DNA of 64,000 bases from Orientallactaga sibirica (GCA_036365145.1 JAEOAD010000024.1:13902501-13966500); one strand, 5' to 3'. Numbered from the stretch's first letter, positions 31,433 to 42,017 are shown. Notes: generated by a model from the letters alone, not told the origin. Numbers and translations: made by a program.

Positions 31433-31466
31433 ATTAAAATAAATGCTCAATAATTTAACTTTCTTA

Positions 31467-31610
31467 GCTGGGCTTGGTGGCACAAGCCCTTAATCCCAGC
31501 GCTTGGGAGGCAGAGGTAGGAGGATCTCTATAGGTTGGAGGCCAGTCTGAGACTACATAGTAAATTCCAGGTCAGCCTGGGCTAGAGCAAGACCCTACCT
31601 CAAAAAACAT
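31467..31610 (+). mobile_element. B1 SINE
   Basis: AGCTGGGCTTGGTGGCACAA to CAAGACCCTACCTCAAAAAA. Confidence 0.92.
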
Positions 31611-31639
31611 TAATTTTCTCTGTGTGTGTATGTGTGTCC

Positions 31640-31783
31640 GTTTCTTTGTTAGATGGCCTCATTACCTGGCCCTGCCTAACCTGGAACTCTGTGGAGCTCA
31701 AGCTGGCCTTAAATTTGCAGTACTGTACTCACTGCCTCTATCTACTGAGTAGTAGATTGCAGGTGCGTGCCACCACACCTGAC
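31640..31783 (-). mobile_element. B1-like SINE, old
   Basis: Antisense; ends GCGTGCCACCACACCTGAC. Body strongly diverged. Confidence 0.65.
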
Positions 31784-31811
31784 TGGAAATTTCATTTCCT
31801 TGTTTTGTTTG

Positions 31812-32001
31812 TTTATTTATTTATTTATGAGAAGGAGGCAGATAAAGAGAATGGGCGCACCAGAGCCTCCAGCCACTGCAGAGGAACTCCAGACACATGC
31901 ACCACCTTGTGCATTTGGCTTACATGGGTTCTGGGGAATCCAACCTGGGTCCTTAGGCTTTGTAGGCAAAGTCTTTAACTACTAAGCGATCTCTCCAACC
32001 C
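31812..32001 (-). mobile_element. tRNA-headed SINE with TSD
   Basis: Antisense. The flanks TGGAAATTTCATTTCCTT and TGGAAATTTAATTTTCTT form the TSD. Confidence 0.94.
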
Positions 32002-32107
32002 CTGGAAATTTAATTTTCTTAATGCACTAAAAGCTACATCTTTCAAAAACATTCTACATTTTCTGGCATGTAAGTTATAAATGTTATGTATTCTTTTTGT
32101 TTTTCAT

Positions 32108-32160
32108 TTTTGGTGCTGGTGATCATACCAAATGCAGAGCCACTTGGATACTAGGGCCAC
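32108..32160 (-). mobile_element. ID SINE remnant
   Basis: GGTGCTGGTGATCATACCAAA, antisense 3' end of an ID. Confidence 0.5.
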
Positions 32161-32163
32161 ATA

Positions 32164-32325
32164 CTTTTTTGTTTGTTTGTTTGGTTTTGGTTTTGGTTTT
32201 GGTTTTTCGAGGTAGGGTCTCACTCTGGTCCAGGCTGACCTAGAATTCACTATGTAGTCTCAGGGTGGTCTTGAACTCACGGTGTTGGAGTGCTGGAATT
32301 AAAGGCATGCACCACCATGCCTGGT
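32164..32325 (-). mobile_element. B1 SINE, internally deleted
   Basis: T-tail expanded as TTTG then GGTTTT repeats; about 30 bp missing between CTCACGGTG and TTGGAGTGCTGG. Confidence 0.9.
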
Positions 32326-32374
32326 TCCAATATGACTTTTTAAGAGAAAGTAACATTACTGTATAAACATGGTG

Positions 32375-32490
32375 ATTGTATCAGCATACCTGGTACTTGT
32401 AGGTAGAAGGATCAGAAGTTCATGATCATTATTGCTGCACAGCAAATTCAAGACCAGCTTGGGCTTTGTAACGCCCTTTCTCAAAAAGAA
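32375..32490 (+). mobile_element. B4/B1 3' remnant
   Basis: GGTAGAAGGATCAGAAGTTC and CAAGACCAGCTTGGGCTTTG. Confidence 0.55.
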
Positions 32491-32507
32491 AAAAAGTAAT
32501 AATCTAG

Positions 32508-32745
32508 GGCTGGAGAGATGGCTTAGTGGTTAAGGCACCTGCTTGCGAAGGCTAAGAATGGATGTTCAATTCCCCAGAACCCACATAAGCCAGATGCACA
32601 AGGTGGTGCATACATCTGGAGTTCATTTGCAGTAGCTGGAGGCCTGGGCACACCCATTCTCTCCCTCCCTCCCTCCCTCCCTCCCTCCCTCTATCTATCC
32701 TCCTCTTTTTCTCTCTTAAATAAAAATAATTTTAAAAATAAATTT
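32508..32745 (+). mobile_element. tRNA-headed SINE
   Basis: Sense full copy with a (CCCT)n run (about 32660-32690) in place of pure CT. Confidence 0.95.
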
Positions 32746-32904
32746 ATTTTTTTAAAAAATCAAGCTGAAAGACAGCATGAGGAAGCAGCTGAATAAATCT
32801 AGAATGTGGAAAACTCTGGACAATGATAATGTTGATTTTTAGATGCTTCTTCCAAGCCTTTACAGCAAGAGGAACTACAAAATAACTTGGGAGGTGATTT
32901 TTAA

Positions 32905-33156
32905 ATTTTTTTATTTTTATTTATTTTTGAAGAGAGACACAGAGAGAGACAGAGAGGGAGAGGGAGACAGAGATGGGTGCTCCAGCAGTCTCTCAGCTGC
33001 TATGAACGAAATCCAGATGTGTGCGCCCCCTTGTGGTCAAGTGCGGCATTGCGCCCTTGCGTCACTGCATCTGGCTAAACGTGGGACCTGGACATTGGAA
33101 CCGGTTCTTAGGCTTAGCAGGCAGGCGCCTTAACCACTAAGCCATCTCTCCAGCCC
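32905..33156 (-). mobile_element. tRNA-SINE, long variant
   Basis: Antisense copy of the 1734-1987 subfamily, better preserved (AAGTGCGGCATTGCGCCCTT). A perfect 15-bp TSD GGAGGTGATTTTTAA lies at 32890-32904 and 33158-33172. Confidence 0.93.
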
Positions 33157-33330
33157 AGGAGGTGATTTTTAATTATGGGAGAAAATCATGAGTTCTTACT
33201 AGAATAAACAACTCTAACATGAAATTAAAAGTGGAGTGGGGGCAGGGAAATGATGGCACCGACATATGTGTCCATAAGTTTCTACTTAATAAAATTTAAA
33301 AAATTCCTCATTTAAGGAAGGATTCCAATG

Positions 33331-33468
33331 CCAGGCATGATGGCACACACCTGTAATCCCAGCACTTGGTAGGCTAAGGCAGGAGGATCAATGTGAATTC
33401 TAGACCAGCCAGGACTACACAGTGAGTTCCAGGGTAACTAGAGTGAGATCCTGCTTTAGAAAAGGGGA
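33331..33468 (+). mobile_element. B1 SINE, diverged
   Basis: GCCAGGCATGATGGCACACA to GTGAGATCCTGCTTTAG. Confidence 0.88.
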
Positions 33469-33477
33469 TGGGGTGGA

Positions 33478-33602
33478 CAGAGCCTGGAATATGGGTCAGC
33501 AGTTAAAGCCTGCCAATTTAGGTTCAGTTTTCAAACCACCCATCTAAGCCAGACACACACAACACACACACACACACACACAATAAATAAAATGACTAAA
33601 TA
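33478..33602 (+). mobile_element. tRNA-SINE, shortened
   Basis: Head and B box (TTTAGGTTCAGTTTTC) present; the body ends at AAGCCAGACACAC, with a CA-run and AATAAATAAA tail replacing the rest. Confidence 0.7.
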
Positions 33603-33690
33603 GATAAATGATTTTTTTAATAAATGGAGAGAAAAAGGCTTCAATATGCCTTTTGAAGCTGCATTTAAAGACCCTGTTTAAGTGTGGGAG

Positions 33691-33745
33691 CTCTTTTTTT
33701 TTTTTTTTTGCAAGCAGAGAGGAGATAGAAGAGAGAATGGGCTCA
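33691..33745 (-). mobile_element. tRNA-SINE 3' fragment
   Basis: T-run and GCAAGCAGAGAGGAGATAG, GAGAGAATGGGCTC only. Confidence 0.7.
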
Positions 33746-33911
33746 TTTAGATGGAAACTGGGAGCATAGAATTTGCTTTTTGATGGTGACAGTTTCTATC
33801 TCTTGAGCCCTAGAGGAACATGGGTCAAATCCAAAAAAAAAAAAATGTACTTTAATATACATTATATCAAGTCAGATACACACACGCACACACACATTGT
33901 ACCTTCCAGAG

Positions 33912-33980
33912 ATCAGGGATGTACTTAATAGTAGAGCATCTAGCACGCAGGAAATCCCAAGTTCTTTCTCCAGCATGGCA
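33912..33980 (+). mobile_element. ID SINE, old
   Basis: AGGGATGTACTTAATAGTAGA to TTCTTTCTCCAGCATGGC. Confidence 0.55.
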
Positions 33981-34011
33981 AAAATAAATACCAGTTTTCT
34001 CTCCCTCTCCT

Positions 34012-34150
34012 CCCCCAAGATAGGGCCTTGCTGTAGCCCAGGCTACCCTAGAATTCACTATGTAGTCTCAGGCTGGCCTTGAACTCATGGTGATCCTCCT
34101 ACCTCTGCCTCCAGGGTATTGAGATTAAAGGCATGCACCACCACACCGGC
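34012..34150 (-). mobile_element. B1 SINE
   Basis: AAGATAGGGCCTTGCTGTAG to GCACCACCACACCGGC; near full length. Confidence 0.9.
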
Positions 34151-34169
34151 ACTTTTCTCTATTGGGATT

Positions 34170-34243
34170 TTGGAAGTGCTGGGGATGGAATTCAGGGCCT
34201 AGGGAATGCTAGTCAGCTACCACTGATTACATCCACATCCCCC
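34170..34243 (-). mobile_element. ID SINE, old
   Basis: AAGTGCTGGGGATGGAATTC to CACTGATTACATCCACATCC. Confidence 0.6.
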
Positions 34244-34339
34244 AGACCAATACATAAAATAAATGATTTGCAATGTACAAGATACTTTAAACACTATACA
34301 CATATTGTCTTAGATCATAGGATTAATGATCCAGGCCAA

Positions 34340-34497
34340 ATGACTCAAGTCTATAATCATAGCATTTGGAAGGTAGAGGCAGGAGGATCAGTGCATGTTC
34401 AAGGCCAGTCTGGTCTACATAGTAAGACTGGCATGCCCATTCTCTCTCTCTCTCTATCTCTCTCTCAAATAAATAAATAATAAATAAATAAAATATG
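34340..34497 (+). mobile_element. B1 / tRNA-SINE chimera
   Basis: B1 body (34340-34427) runs without an A-tail into the 3' end of a tRNA-SINE (TGGCATGCCCATTCTCTC onward, 34428-34497). Confidence 0.75.
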
Positions 34498-34826
34498 TTT
34501 TAAATGGATTAAAAGGATGTATTTATACCATTTGTATTTGTATCAGCATGCTTATCAGGAAATTCTCAAAGCCAATACATTTTAATTCTCTTTTTCCCAC
34601 CCTTCTTGGTCCCCTCTCTTCATGTCTCCTGTCTCTCCATCCCTTCCCCTCCGTCTTTGCCTTAGTATGTTTCAAAAACTTTTTCATTTACTTCCATTAA
34701 TAAATGGTTACATTAATAAAAATAGTGGAATTCATCTAACTTGTCCTTTAATTTGTACCTTTGTGTCAGATATTTATTGAATATAGATTTTGTATATTTA
34801 ATCACTGCTTTATCCACTTTTGTTTT
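34498..34826. other. Non-repetitive, pyrimidine-rich DNA
   Basis: A C/T-rich block at about 34585-34665; otherwise nothing recognised. Confidence 0.4.
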
Positions 34827-34962
34827 CAGACAAGGCCTCACATTCCAGCTCACACTGGGCACACACTGGCTATGTAGCTAAGGCTGGCATGAAACTCCTA
34901 GTGCTCTGCCTCCACTTCCCAAGTGTGCCAGCATTGCAAACATGTGCCACCACACCCGGCAT
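34827..34962 (-). mobile_element. B1-like SINE, old
   Basis: CAGACAAGGCCTCACATTCC to GCCACCACACCCGGC. Confidence 0.7.
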
Positions 34963-35135
34963 ATGCTTTATCCTCTTTGATAACTAAAAAGCAATCACAA
35001 TATTTACTGAGAAGCTAAAATTAAATTCTTACCTGCCAAACTTGAAGTTCGGTGCATCTTTAACTTCCTGGATGTCAGCTGTTAGTGATTTAGTAGGCAA
35101 GCTGTTGATGTTATATAGCAAATAAATTATGCTCA

Positions 35136-35222
35136 GGGCTCAGGGTGTAGCCCAGTGGTAGAGCACAAGCTTAACCTGTGTGAGGTGCGTAGTTCCCAAA
35201 TTCTATTCCCAACATCAAAAAA
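35136..35222 (+). mobile_element. ID SINE
   Basis: GGGCTCAGGGTGTAGCCCAG and TGGTAGAGCACAAGC; the middle carries a duplication-like insert. Confidence 0.7.
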
Positions 35223-35228
35223 GTTCCT

Positions 35229-35499
35229 GCCGGCGTGGTGGCACACGCCTTGAATCCCAGCACTCTGGAGGCAGAGGTCAGAGGATCACTACTGGTCAAG
35301 GGCCACCTGGCTTCCAGAGTGATTTCATGCTCACCAGCCTTACATGGTGAAACACTGTCTCAAACCACGCTGGGCACGGTGGTACAAGCCTTTAATCCCA
35401 GCACTCCGGGAGCTTGAGGCCACCCTGAGACTACATGGTAAATTCCAGGTCAGCCTGGGCTAGAATGAGACCCTTACTTTGAAAAAAAAATCAAAAAAC
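35229..35499 (+). mobile_element. Dimeric B1, second copy
   Basis: Left arm 35229-35366 (CACTACTGGTCAAGGGCCAC, CAGAGTGATTTCATGCTCAC) and right arm 35369-35499 (GCTGGGCACGGTGGTACAAG) with the same internal deletion (CAGCACTCCGGGAGCTTGAG) as the copy at 20508-20776. Confidence 0.82.
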
Positions 35500-35502
35500 A
35501 AA

Positions 35503-35722
35503 GGGGGGATGGAGGGATGGCTTAACAGTTGAGGCACTTGACTGCAAAGCCAAAGGACCCAGGTTCGATTCCCCAGGACCCACGTAAGCTAGATGCACAA
35601 GGGGGCACATGCATCTGGAGTTCTTTTGCAGTGGCTGGAGGCCCTGGAGTGCCCATGCTCGCTCTCTCTCTCTCTCTCTACCTACCTGTTTCTGTATCTT
35701 TCTCATAAATAAAAAAATATTT
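35503..35722 (+). mobile_element. tRNA-headed SINE
   Basis: Sense full copy with perfect B box GGTTCGATTCC. Confidence 0.95.
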
Positions 35723-35987
35723 AAAAAAATAAAAGCAAAAAAAAGTTCTGAAAATGTGTAGACATTCTAAAACACTTATGATTTATTTCTCTCATATTAC
35801 TATCCTTGTTTGTTAAAATATGTCAATCATTCATATGCATCTGTTTCTTTGGCCTTTAGTCCCTCCCTTTATTTCTGGAATGACCCTCTTAATTGACTGT
35901 TAGTATGATTGGATTATTTATTACAAGTTAGCAATGAAGTGGAGGGTACTAGTCTATAATTCTAAGTGTTTTCTTTCTTCTTTGGAG

Positions 35988-36132
35988 TCTGGGGAGATGA
36001 CAGCAAGTTCTCACTATATAGCCCAGGCTGGCTTGGAATGAACTAGGTAATGTAAGCTGAACTAGACACCTTAGTCCTCCTGTTTTCACATGTCAAGTGC
36101 TGGGGTGACAGATGTCCACCACCACACCTGAC
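35988..36132 (-). mobile_element. B1-like SINE, old
   Basis: GTTCTCACTATATAGCCCAG to CCACCACCACACCTGAC. Confidence 0.7.
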
Positions 36133-36189
36133 TTTCTGCCTTCTTTCTGACAACTGCTTTCTTCTGGCATTTTAAAATTATATACTTAT

Positions 36190-36270
36190 TTTTAAAATAT
36201 TTTATTTGCAAGTTGAGAGAGAGAATGGGCACACAAGGACCTCTTGCTACTGTAAAGAAACTCCAGATGC
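36190..36270 (-). mobile_element. tRNA-SINE 3' fragment
   Basis: TATTTTATTTGCAAGTTGAG to CTCCAGATGC, cut off exactly where a sense B1 starts. Confidence 0.75.
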
Positions 36271-36273
36271 ACC

Positions 36274-36434
36274 AGCCAGGTGTGGTGGTACACATCTTTA
36301 ATACCAGCACTTGGGAGGCAGAGGTAGGAGGATCCCTGTGAATCTGAGGCCACCCTGAGACTACATAGTGAATTCCACATCAGCCTGGGCTAGAGCAAGA
36401 CCCTACCTTGAGAACCAAAAAAAAAAAAAAAAAT
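36274..36434 (+). mobile_element. B1 SINE
   Basis: AGCCAGGTGTGGTGGTACAC, ends GAGAACC plus 17 A. Confidence 0.93.
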
Positions 36435-36551
36435 TTTTAAGTAGTAAAACATATGTAATGTACATGTAGAGATATATTCAAACTACTTTCACCAGAAACT
36501 AGATAAAAAGCTCTGATCCTAGAGATGTAGAATAAAGCATTAAACATTTAT

Positions 36552-36707
36552 TTTTTTTTTTTTTTTTTTTTTCAAGGTAGGGTCTTTCTCTAGCACAGGC
36601 TGACCTGAAATTCACTTTGTAGTCTCAGGCTGGCCTCAAACTCATAGCGATCCTCTGACCTCAGCCTCCTGAATGCTGGGATTAAAGCACGTGCCACTTT
36701 GCCTGAC
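36552..36707 (-). mobile_element. B1 SINE with TSD
   Basis: Antisense. The flanks CATTAAACATTT (about 36538-36549 and 36712-36723) are duplicated. Confidence 0.92.
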
Positions 36708-36723
36708 TAAATCATTAAACATT

Positions 36724-36967
36724 TGGATAATTCCTGTTACCTTTAATGTCCATGAAGTGAAATTCTATGAGGGCAAAGGGCATGACTGGGACCCTCAGAG
36801 CTTAGAACAACTCACAGAAGCTGTAGGATGGTGGAGTCATGGGATTCATATAGGCAGGAACTGTGGCCCTGCCTGTCATGTGGCACTTGTACAGCACTCA
36901 CGCCCTCAGCGCCCATTTGGTTTGTAGAACAGGACTCCGGGAAAAAGTGTGTCTTCCATCCCCACCA

Positions 36968-37013
<46 letters not shown>

Positions 37014-37370
37014 CAGTTATATGACCAAATATGTCAGAAAATGTTAGTCATAAAGGATCACTACTCACAAGTTTTCTACTTACCTGTTGTTTTAAAACAG
37101 GTAAAATAAAATTTGATCTGTGATTGCTGTTGCACACAGTTATGCAAACAGGTGGGTTGAAGAGTTTAATGCTTGTTTTTTTGGTGTTTTTTTTTCTTCT
37201 TTTTTAATTTTTCCTGTGTGTGGTTTTGAAAGATAAGAGCCAGGGGTTTGCATGGAAGTGTCCAGAATACAGAGTTACAGAATGTTCGCATGATTTTTCT
37301 GGGTCACCATAGTCTTAAATTCGAATGTCTGTTTTATTTTCTTTATGATAGTGCCCAAACTTCTCTTGTT
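36724..37370. other. Non-repetitive DNA with (CA)n
   Basis: Unique sequence apart from a CA-run at 36970-37012. A GTTGTTTTAAAACAGGTAAA stretch looks splice-like, but I see no exon around it. Confidence 0.45.
36970..37012. repeat. (CA)n microsatellite
   Basis: About 21 uninterrupted CA units in otherwise unique DNA. Confidence 0.97.
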
Positions 37371-37925
37371 TGTTTTTTTTTTTTTTTTCCTTTTAAGGTT
37401 TAGAGAGATTTCTTTATTAGATTAAGAGAAGGAGAGGAGGAAGTACAGACAGCTCCTGCCATTAGGGAGGTAAAAGGGGGTAAAGACTGTCTCTCATTTT
37501 TTTTTTTATTTGTTCATTGCCTAAGCCTCTAAAACCCAGCACGAATTCCATGAAAGCAACCCAACTTACTGCTCCATTCCTAACACCAGAGAAACCAAAC
37601 ACCAGTGAAGAGTACAGTGAAATGCCTCCAGCACCCTCCATTCCACACATGGGTTCCCGCTCTTCCTCCACAAACATTCTTTTTCTTAAAAAAAAATATA
37701 TTTTTTTTTATTTATTTATTAGAGACAGAGAGAGGGAAAGAGAGAGGGAGAGGAAGAATGGGCACGCTGGGGCTTCTAGCCACTGCAAACAAACTCCAGA
37801 TGTGTGCTCCCCCTTGTGCATCTGGCTTACATGGACCTGGAGAATTGAACCGGGGTCCTTAGGCTTCACAGGCATGTGCCTTAACCGCTAAGCCATCTCT
37901 CCAGCCCCCTCCACAAGCATTCTTG
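37371..37925 (-). pseudogene. Probable processed retrocopy
   Basis: On the minus strand this block reads like the end of an mRNA: AATAAA within CTAATAAAGAAATCTCTC, then about 20 bp, then a run of some 18 A (the T-run at 37371-37388). It lies in otherwise unique DNA and is split by a tRNA-SINE (37687-37907). The minus frame at 37462-37677 reads EFVLGFRGLGNEQ with no family I recognise. No clear TSD was found. The parent gene is unknown. Confidence 0.4.
37687..37907 (-). mobile_element. tRNA-headed SINE with TSD
   Basis: Antisense. The flanks CCTCCACAAACATTCTTTTTC and CCTCCACAAGCATTCTTGTTC are its TSD. Confidence 0.94.
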
Positions 37926-38152
37926 TTCAGTGCTGGGAAGAAGAGAAAGTAGCATTTGCTTTCTGATAGTTTTCATATTGAATATTCATTGGGAAGGTGT
38001 TTAAATAACTAATTAGATAAACCTTGCAAATTTCCCAGAAAGTAAGAGGTGAAAAGCCATTTTCTATCTCCTCATTGCTAGATACACAAATATCTATGCC
38101 ATTTGATATCTTTTCTCTCTGATCTAAAAAAATAAAATAAAATTAGGTGTCC

Positions 38153-38312
38153 CTGCCAGGCATGGTGATACATGTCTATAATCCCAGCACTTAGGAGGCA
38201 GAGGCAGGAGGATAGTTCCAAGTTCAAGGCCTGTGGTGACCTACATAGCAAGTTCTAGGCCAGCCAGGGTTAGATATGGAGACCCTCTCTCAAAGAACAA
38301 AACCCAAGCAAA
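38153..38312 (+). mobile_element. B1 SINE, diverged
   Basis: GCCAGGCATGGTGATACATG to GAGACCCTCTCTCAAAG. Confidence 0.85.
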
Positions 38313-38787
38313 GAGGGATTTTTTTTTCCCTTGAGAGATTTACTTGTGTGACTTCCTATTGAGATCCACAGGTGGGGGAGGGCGAGATGGTTAAGGAAAA
38401 ATGTGGTGAGAAATGCAGATGGCCCAGCCTGCCACCTGACTGCCAACATTTAAGGAAAGGAACAGGATTGAAGAGAAAGGACAAACCTTTCACTGTCACT
38501 TACAGCCCCGTGCTGACACTGCCACCTCCCCAGGGAAGCTCCTCTACCTCTGCTTGAACTTCCATGCCTTGAAATTCTCTCCTCTCTGCAGCCTGTCCGT
38601 GTTCAGTAGTGAGCCCAAGTTTGTTCAGCTCTCTCTCTTTTCTTCTTTCAGACAGAAAGGATGAGAAGGAAGGAACAGATCCTTCATGGTCCTGTTTTCC
38701 ATAAAGGGAAATTCTCCCCCTTTTTTGATTATCCGATTGGTATATTCCATGCATGAACTTTTTCTTCATTTTCTGCCTTTCAACAAG
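38313..38787. other. Non-repetitive intergenic DNA
   Basis: GC somewhat above its neighbours; open frames on both strands but no recognised product. Confidence 0.4.
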
Positions 38788-38912
38788 CCCCAGGTGTCAG
38801 TACATGCTTATTGTCCTGGCACTGGGGAGGCTTAAAGAGGAAGATTCTAAGTTTGAGGTCAGCCTCAACTACATAGTGAGACCCTGTCAAGAGAGAGAGA
38901 GAGAGAGAGAGA
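38788..38912 (+). mobile_element. B1-like SINE, old
   Basis: CCAGGTGTCAGTACATGC to GAGACCCTGTCAAG with a (GA)n tail at about 38890-38912. Confidence 0.7.
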
Positions 38913-39426
38913 GGTGATTAAAAAAATAACCCGCCTATTCTGTCCTGGGACACATCCTCACTCCTGTTCCGAGTCTTATTCATCACCTTGTGACTAGGTG
39001 GGTGAGTCTGGGACACTGGGGGAGGGGACAGGGCTGATTAAGGTCCACCTGACCTTCACAGAAACCTGTGTCCTCCAACATAGCATTTCTTACTAAGAAA
39101 GGAGGAATTTAAATCAGCTGCCACTTTTATCTTCCTTATCTATGTGCTCAGACCCTGCTCTGGAAGCTAGATAAACACATGGCATTTATTGAGCCCCTTG
39201 CATCTCCGCCACAGTCAACTCTATCTTCTTTTTTAAAATGAGATCTCTGTCCTTGTATCTTGATATGTTGTAAAGATGCCCTTGTCATCTCACCAGTTGC
39301 TGAGATTCCTTCCCAGTCCTCCAAATATATGGAACTGTTCCTCTCAGGAGACTGTAGACACCAGTTTATCTGACTATTTGACCAGAAAGTCCTCGTCACT
39401 TTGAGGATTAAAAAAAAAGGTACCAG
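38913..39426. other. Non-repetitive intergenic DNA
   Basis: Nothing recognised. Confidence 0.4.
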
Positions 39427-39603
39427 GGCTGGAGAGATGGCTTAGTGGTTAAGGCGCATGCCTGCGAAGCCTAAGGACCCAGGTTCCATTCTCCAGGACC
39501 CACATAAGCCAGATGCACAAGGTGGCACATGTATCTGGAGTTCGTTTGCCGTGGCTAGAGGCCCTGGCATGCCAATTCTCTCTCTCTCTCTCTCTGTCTC
39601 AAA

Positions 39604-39638
<35 letters not shown>

Positions 39639-39655
39639 ATATCTTTTAAAAAAAG
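39427..39655 (+). mobile_element. tRNA-headed SINE
   Basis: Near-consensus sense copy; its tail is an (AAAT)n run at about 39602-39641. Confidence 0.96.
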
Positions 39656-39774
39656 CATTAACAAAATGCACCAGTAAGCTCAAACAGCACAACTGTATAT
39701 ACATATTTTTAACGTTCAAGCGATAAAATGTGTTTTTCTGAAGTAATAGATGAAAGAGATATCCACCAGTTACT

Positions 39775-39870
39775 TTTTGTTGTTTTGAGATAGGCTCTCA
39801 TGTAGTCCAAGCTGATCTCCAACTTGCTGTGTAGCCCAGGACGGCTGTGAACTCCTGACCCTCATGCCAA
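39775..39870 (-). mobile_element. B1-like SINE fragment, old
   Basis: TTTTGAGATAGGCTCTCATG, GTGTAGCCCAGGACGGC. Confidence 0.6.
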
Positions 39871-40084
39871 ATGCAACTAAATTACACAAGTATACTGCTT
39901 GCTTGCTTTTTCTTTCTCTCTAGTGCATTTAATCCTTAAAGTGTTTCTGCCTGCAATTCCATGTCTCCAATTATCTACCAAGTATTTTCTCATTTGTTTT
40001 TATTGCCCTACATATTTTTAAATTCCTTTCTTTTTTTTTCTTTTAATTCTTTAAGTCTTTATTTCATTATTTTTTATTCAAAAT

Positions 40085-40296
40085 ATTTTTTATTTATTAC
40101 TTGAGAGAAAGTGATACACAGAGAGAGACAGACAGACAGACAAAGAATGGGCGCACTAGGGCCTCCAGCCACTGCAAATGAACTCCAGATGCATGTACCA
40201 CCATGTACATCTGGCTTACGTGGGTCCAGGGGAATCAAATCTGTGTCCTTTGGCTTTGCAGGCAAACGCCTTAACTGTTGAATGATTCCCCCCCCC
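40085..40296 (-). mobile_element. tRNA-headed SINE
   Basis: Antisense; GACA tandem in the tail; the head end is decayed to GTTGAATGATTC and a C-run. Confidence 0.92.
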
Positions 40297-40303
40297 CCCA
40301 AAA

Positions 40304-40815
40304 AAAAACCTTTATTTTGATGTAACTCCAGATTTACAGAAAAGTTGAGAGACTAATACAAGCCATTCCCATTGCCCGTTAGCCAGATTCTTCCCCCCAA
40401 TGTCAGCATCTTATCGCATTTGCTTTATCCATTACCCCGTCTCTGGTTTGGTTTGTTTTTTCCTGAACTTTGCAGATACCATTTCCCTTCACTGCTCAAA
40501 GTTGCGGTGAGCATTTGCTACATGGACATTCTCTCGCATAGGCACGGTACAATGATGGCAATCAGGAAATTAGCATTGGTACAATGCTATTATCTAATCA
40601 AGATGTTGTTCGGATTTCACCAATTGTCCTAATAATGCCATCTGTGGCGGAAGAAAACCCCAGCTGATTCATTGCATCCACCTGCCACATCCCTTCACTC
40701 ACCTTTAATCTAGAATATTTCTCCAATCTTTCTTATCTTTCCTGTCATGCTTTTTGGAGCACAGATCAGCGATTTTGTAAACTGTCCCTAGCAATTCCTT
40801 TGATCCCGTATCCAC
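40304..40815 (-). mobile_element. Ancient L1 3' end
   Basis: Antisense match by eye to old mammalian L1M-type 3'UTRs: TTTATTTTGATGTAACTCCAG, TTTACAGAAAAGTTGAGAG, GCATTGGTACAATGCTATTA, TCACCAATTGTCCTAATAATG. Much older than the rodent L1s here. Confidence 0.75.
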
Positions 40816-41242
40816 CAGCATGCACTTATCTCTTTTAGCTATGGTGAACAAAAGTAATCCCTTTCTAGTGTCCTGCTCTTCCAGCTTCATCCCTCTTCCT
40901 CCCCCCACCACACACACTACCTCTTAGTGTGCACGCTGAGCCTCCTCTGAGCCCTAGTTCTTCACCCTTAAATTGACATAATTATACCTCCATAATGGGC
41001 TGTGCAGGATGAAAGGAAGAGACATATTTAGAGGAATTTACCTAACACAGGCTACAGTCATTTGCTTTTCCATAGCTTCAGTTTCTCAACTGTACCACTG
41101 GGGTACCCTTACATAAGGGATGCTAGCCCAAGTGTCTCTAAAGAATGAGGTTTGAGAACTGTACTCAAATCACCTAAATAATTGGCAATGTCACCAAACT
41201 ACTACTGCAGCTGTGGTCAATAAAAGTAGCTGACACTTTTCC
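40816..41242 (+). other. Unique DNA with possible MIR
   Basis: 40930-41050 has a MIR-like order (GAGCCCTAGTTCTTCACCCT, then TACCTCCATAATGGGC, then AGGATGAAAGG) but is weak; the rest is unrecognised. Confidence 0.4.
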
Positions 41243-41333
41243 AGGAGAGACCACTCAGTGGTAGAATGCTTGCCTTGTAGGCATGAAGGAGTGCCTTCAT
41301 TCAATCCCTAGCACAAAATGAAACACTTTTTAT

Positions 41334-41380
<47 letters not shown>
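41243..41380 (+). mobile_element. ID SINE and (CTTT)n
   Basis: ID 41243-41320 (CACTCAGTGGTAGAATGCTT, TTCAATCCCTAGCACAAAA), followed by a CTTT tandem 41332-41380. Confidence 0.75.
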
Positions 41381-41381
<1 letters not shown>

Positions 41382-41384
41382 TTT

Positions 41385-41576
41385 TCTTTTTTTTTTTTGT
41401 TTGTTTGTTTTTTTGTTTTTGTTTTTGTTTTTGTTTTTTGAAGGTAGGGTCTCACTCGAGCTCAGGCTGACCTGGAATTCACCATGTAGTTTCAGGGTGG
41501 CCTTGAACTCACAGTGATCCTCCTACCTCTGCCTCCAAGTACTGGGATTAAAGGCATGTGCCACCATGCCCAGCTT
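41385..41576 (-). mobile_element. B1 SINE
   Basis: Antisense, long GTTTTT-type tail, ends GCCACCATGCCCAGCTT. Confidence 0.94.
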
Positions 41577-41601
41577 TTGTCCTTTGTTAAAAAATATTTT
41601 G

Positions 41602-41818
41602 GTGCTACAGCGAGGGCTCAGTGGTTAAAGGCATTTGTTGCAAAGCCTGACAGCCTGAGTTCAATTCCTGATTACCCACTTAAAGCCAGCTGCACAAACA
41701 CACATGCATCTGGAGTTCGTTTGCAGCAGTAGGATGCCCTGGCACTCCCATACATGCACACACACATGCACACACCCACACACTCGCTTCTCTCTCCCTC
41801 TCTCAAAATAAAGAAATA
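41602..41818 (+). mobile_element. tRNA-headed SINE
   Basis: Sense copy with internal CACA expansion; tail-to-tail with the next element. Confidence 0.9.
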
Positions 41819-42017
41819 TTTGTTTGAGAGAGGGAGAGTAGTGAAAGGGAAAGAGAGCAGGGAAGGAATGACCGCACTAGGGCTGCAACTGAGCTCGAGA
41901 TGCATGTGCCACTTTGTGCATCTAACTAACATTATGTCATGGGTACTGGGGAATCAAACCTGGGCCATCAGGCTTTGCAAGCAAGTGCCTTTAACTGCTG
42001 AGCCATCTCTCCGGCCC
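41819..42017 (-). mobile_element. tRNA-headed SINE
   Basis: Antisense copy starting at the tail of the previous one, forming an inverted pair; TGAGCCATCTCTCCGGCCC at the head. Confidence 0.93.

Noticed and set aside
37080..37105. Splice-like AACAGGTAAA
   Set aside because: There is no open exon with matching signals on either side, and no recognisable peptide.
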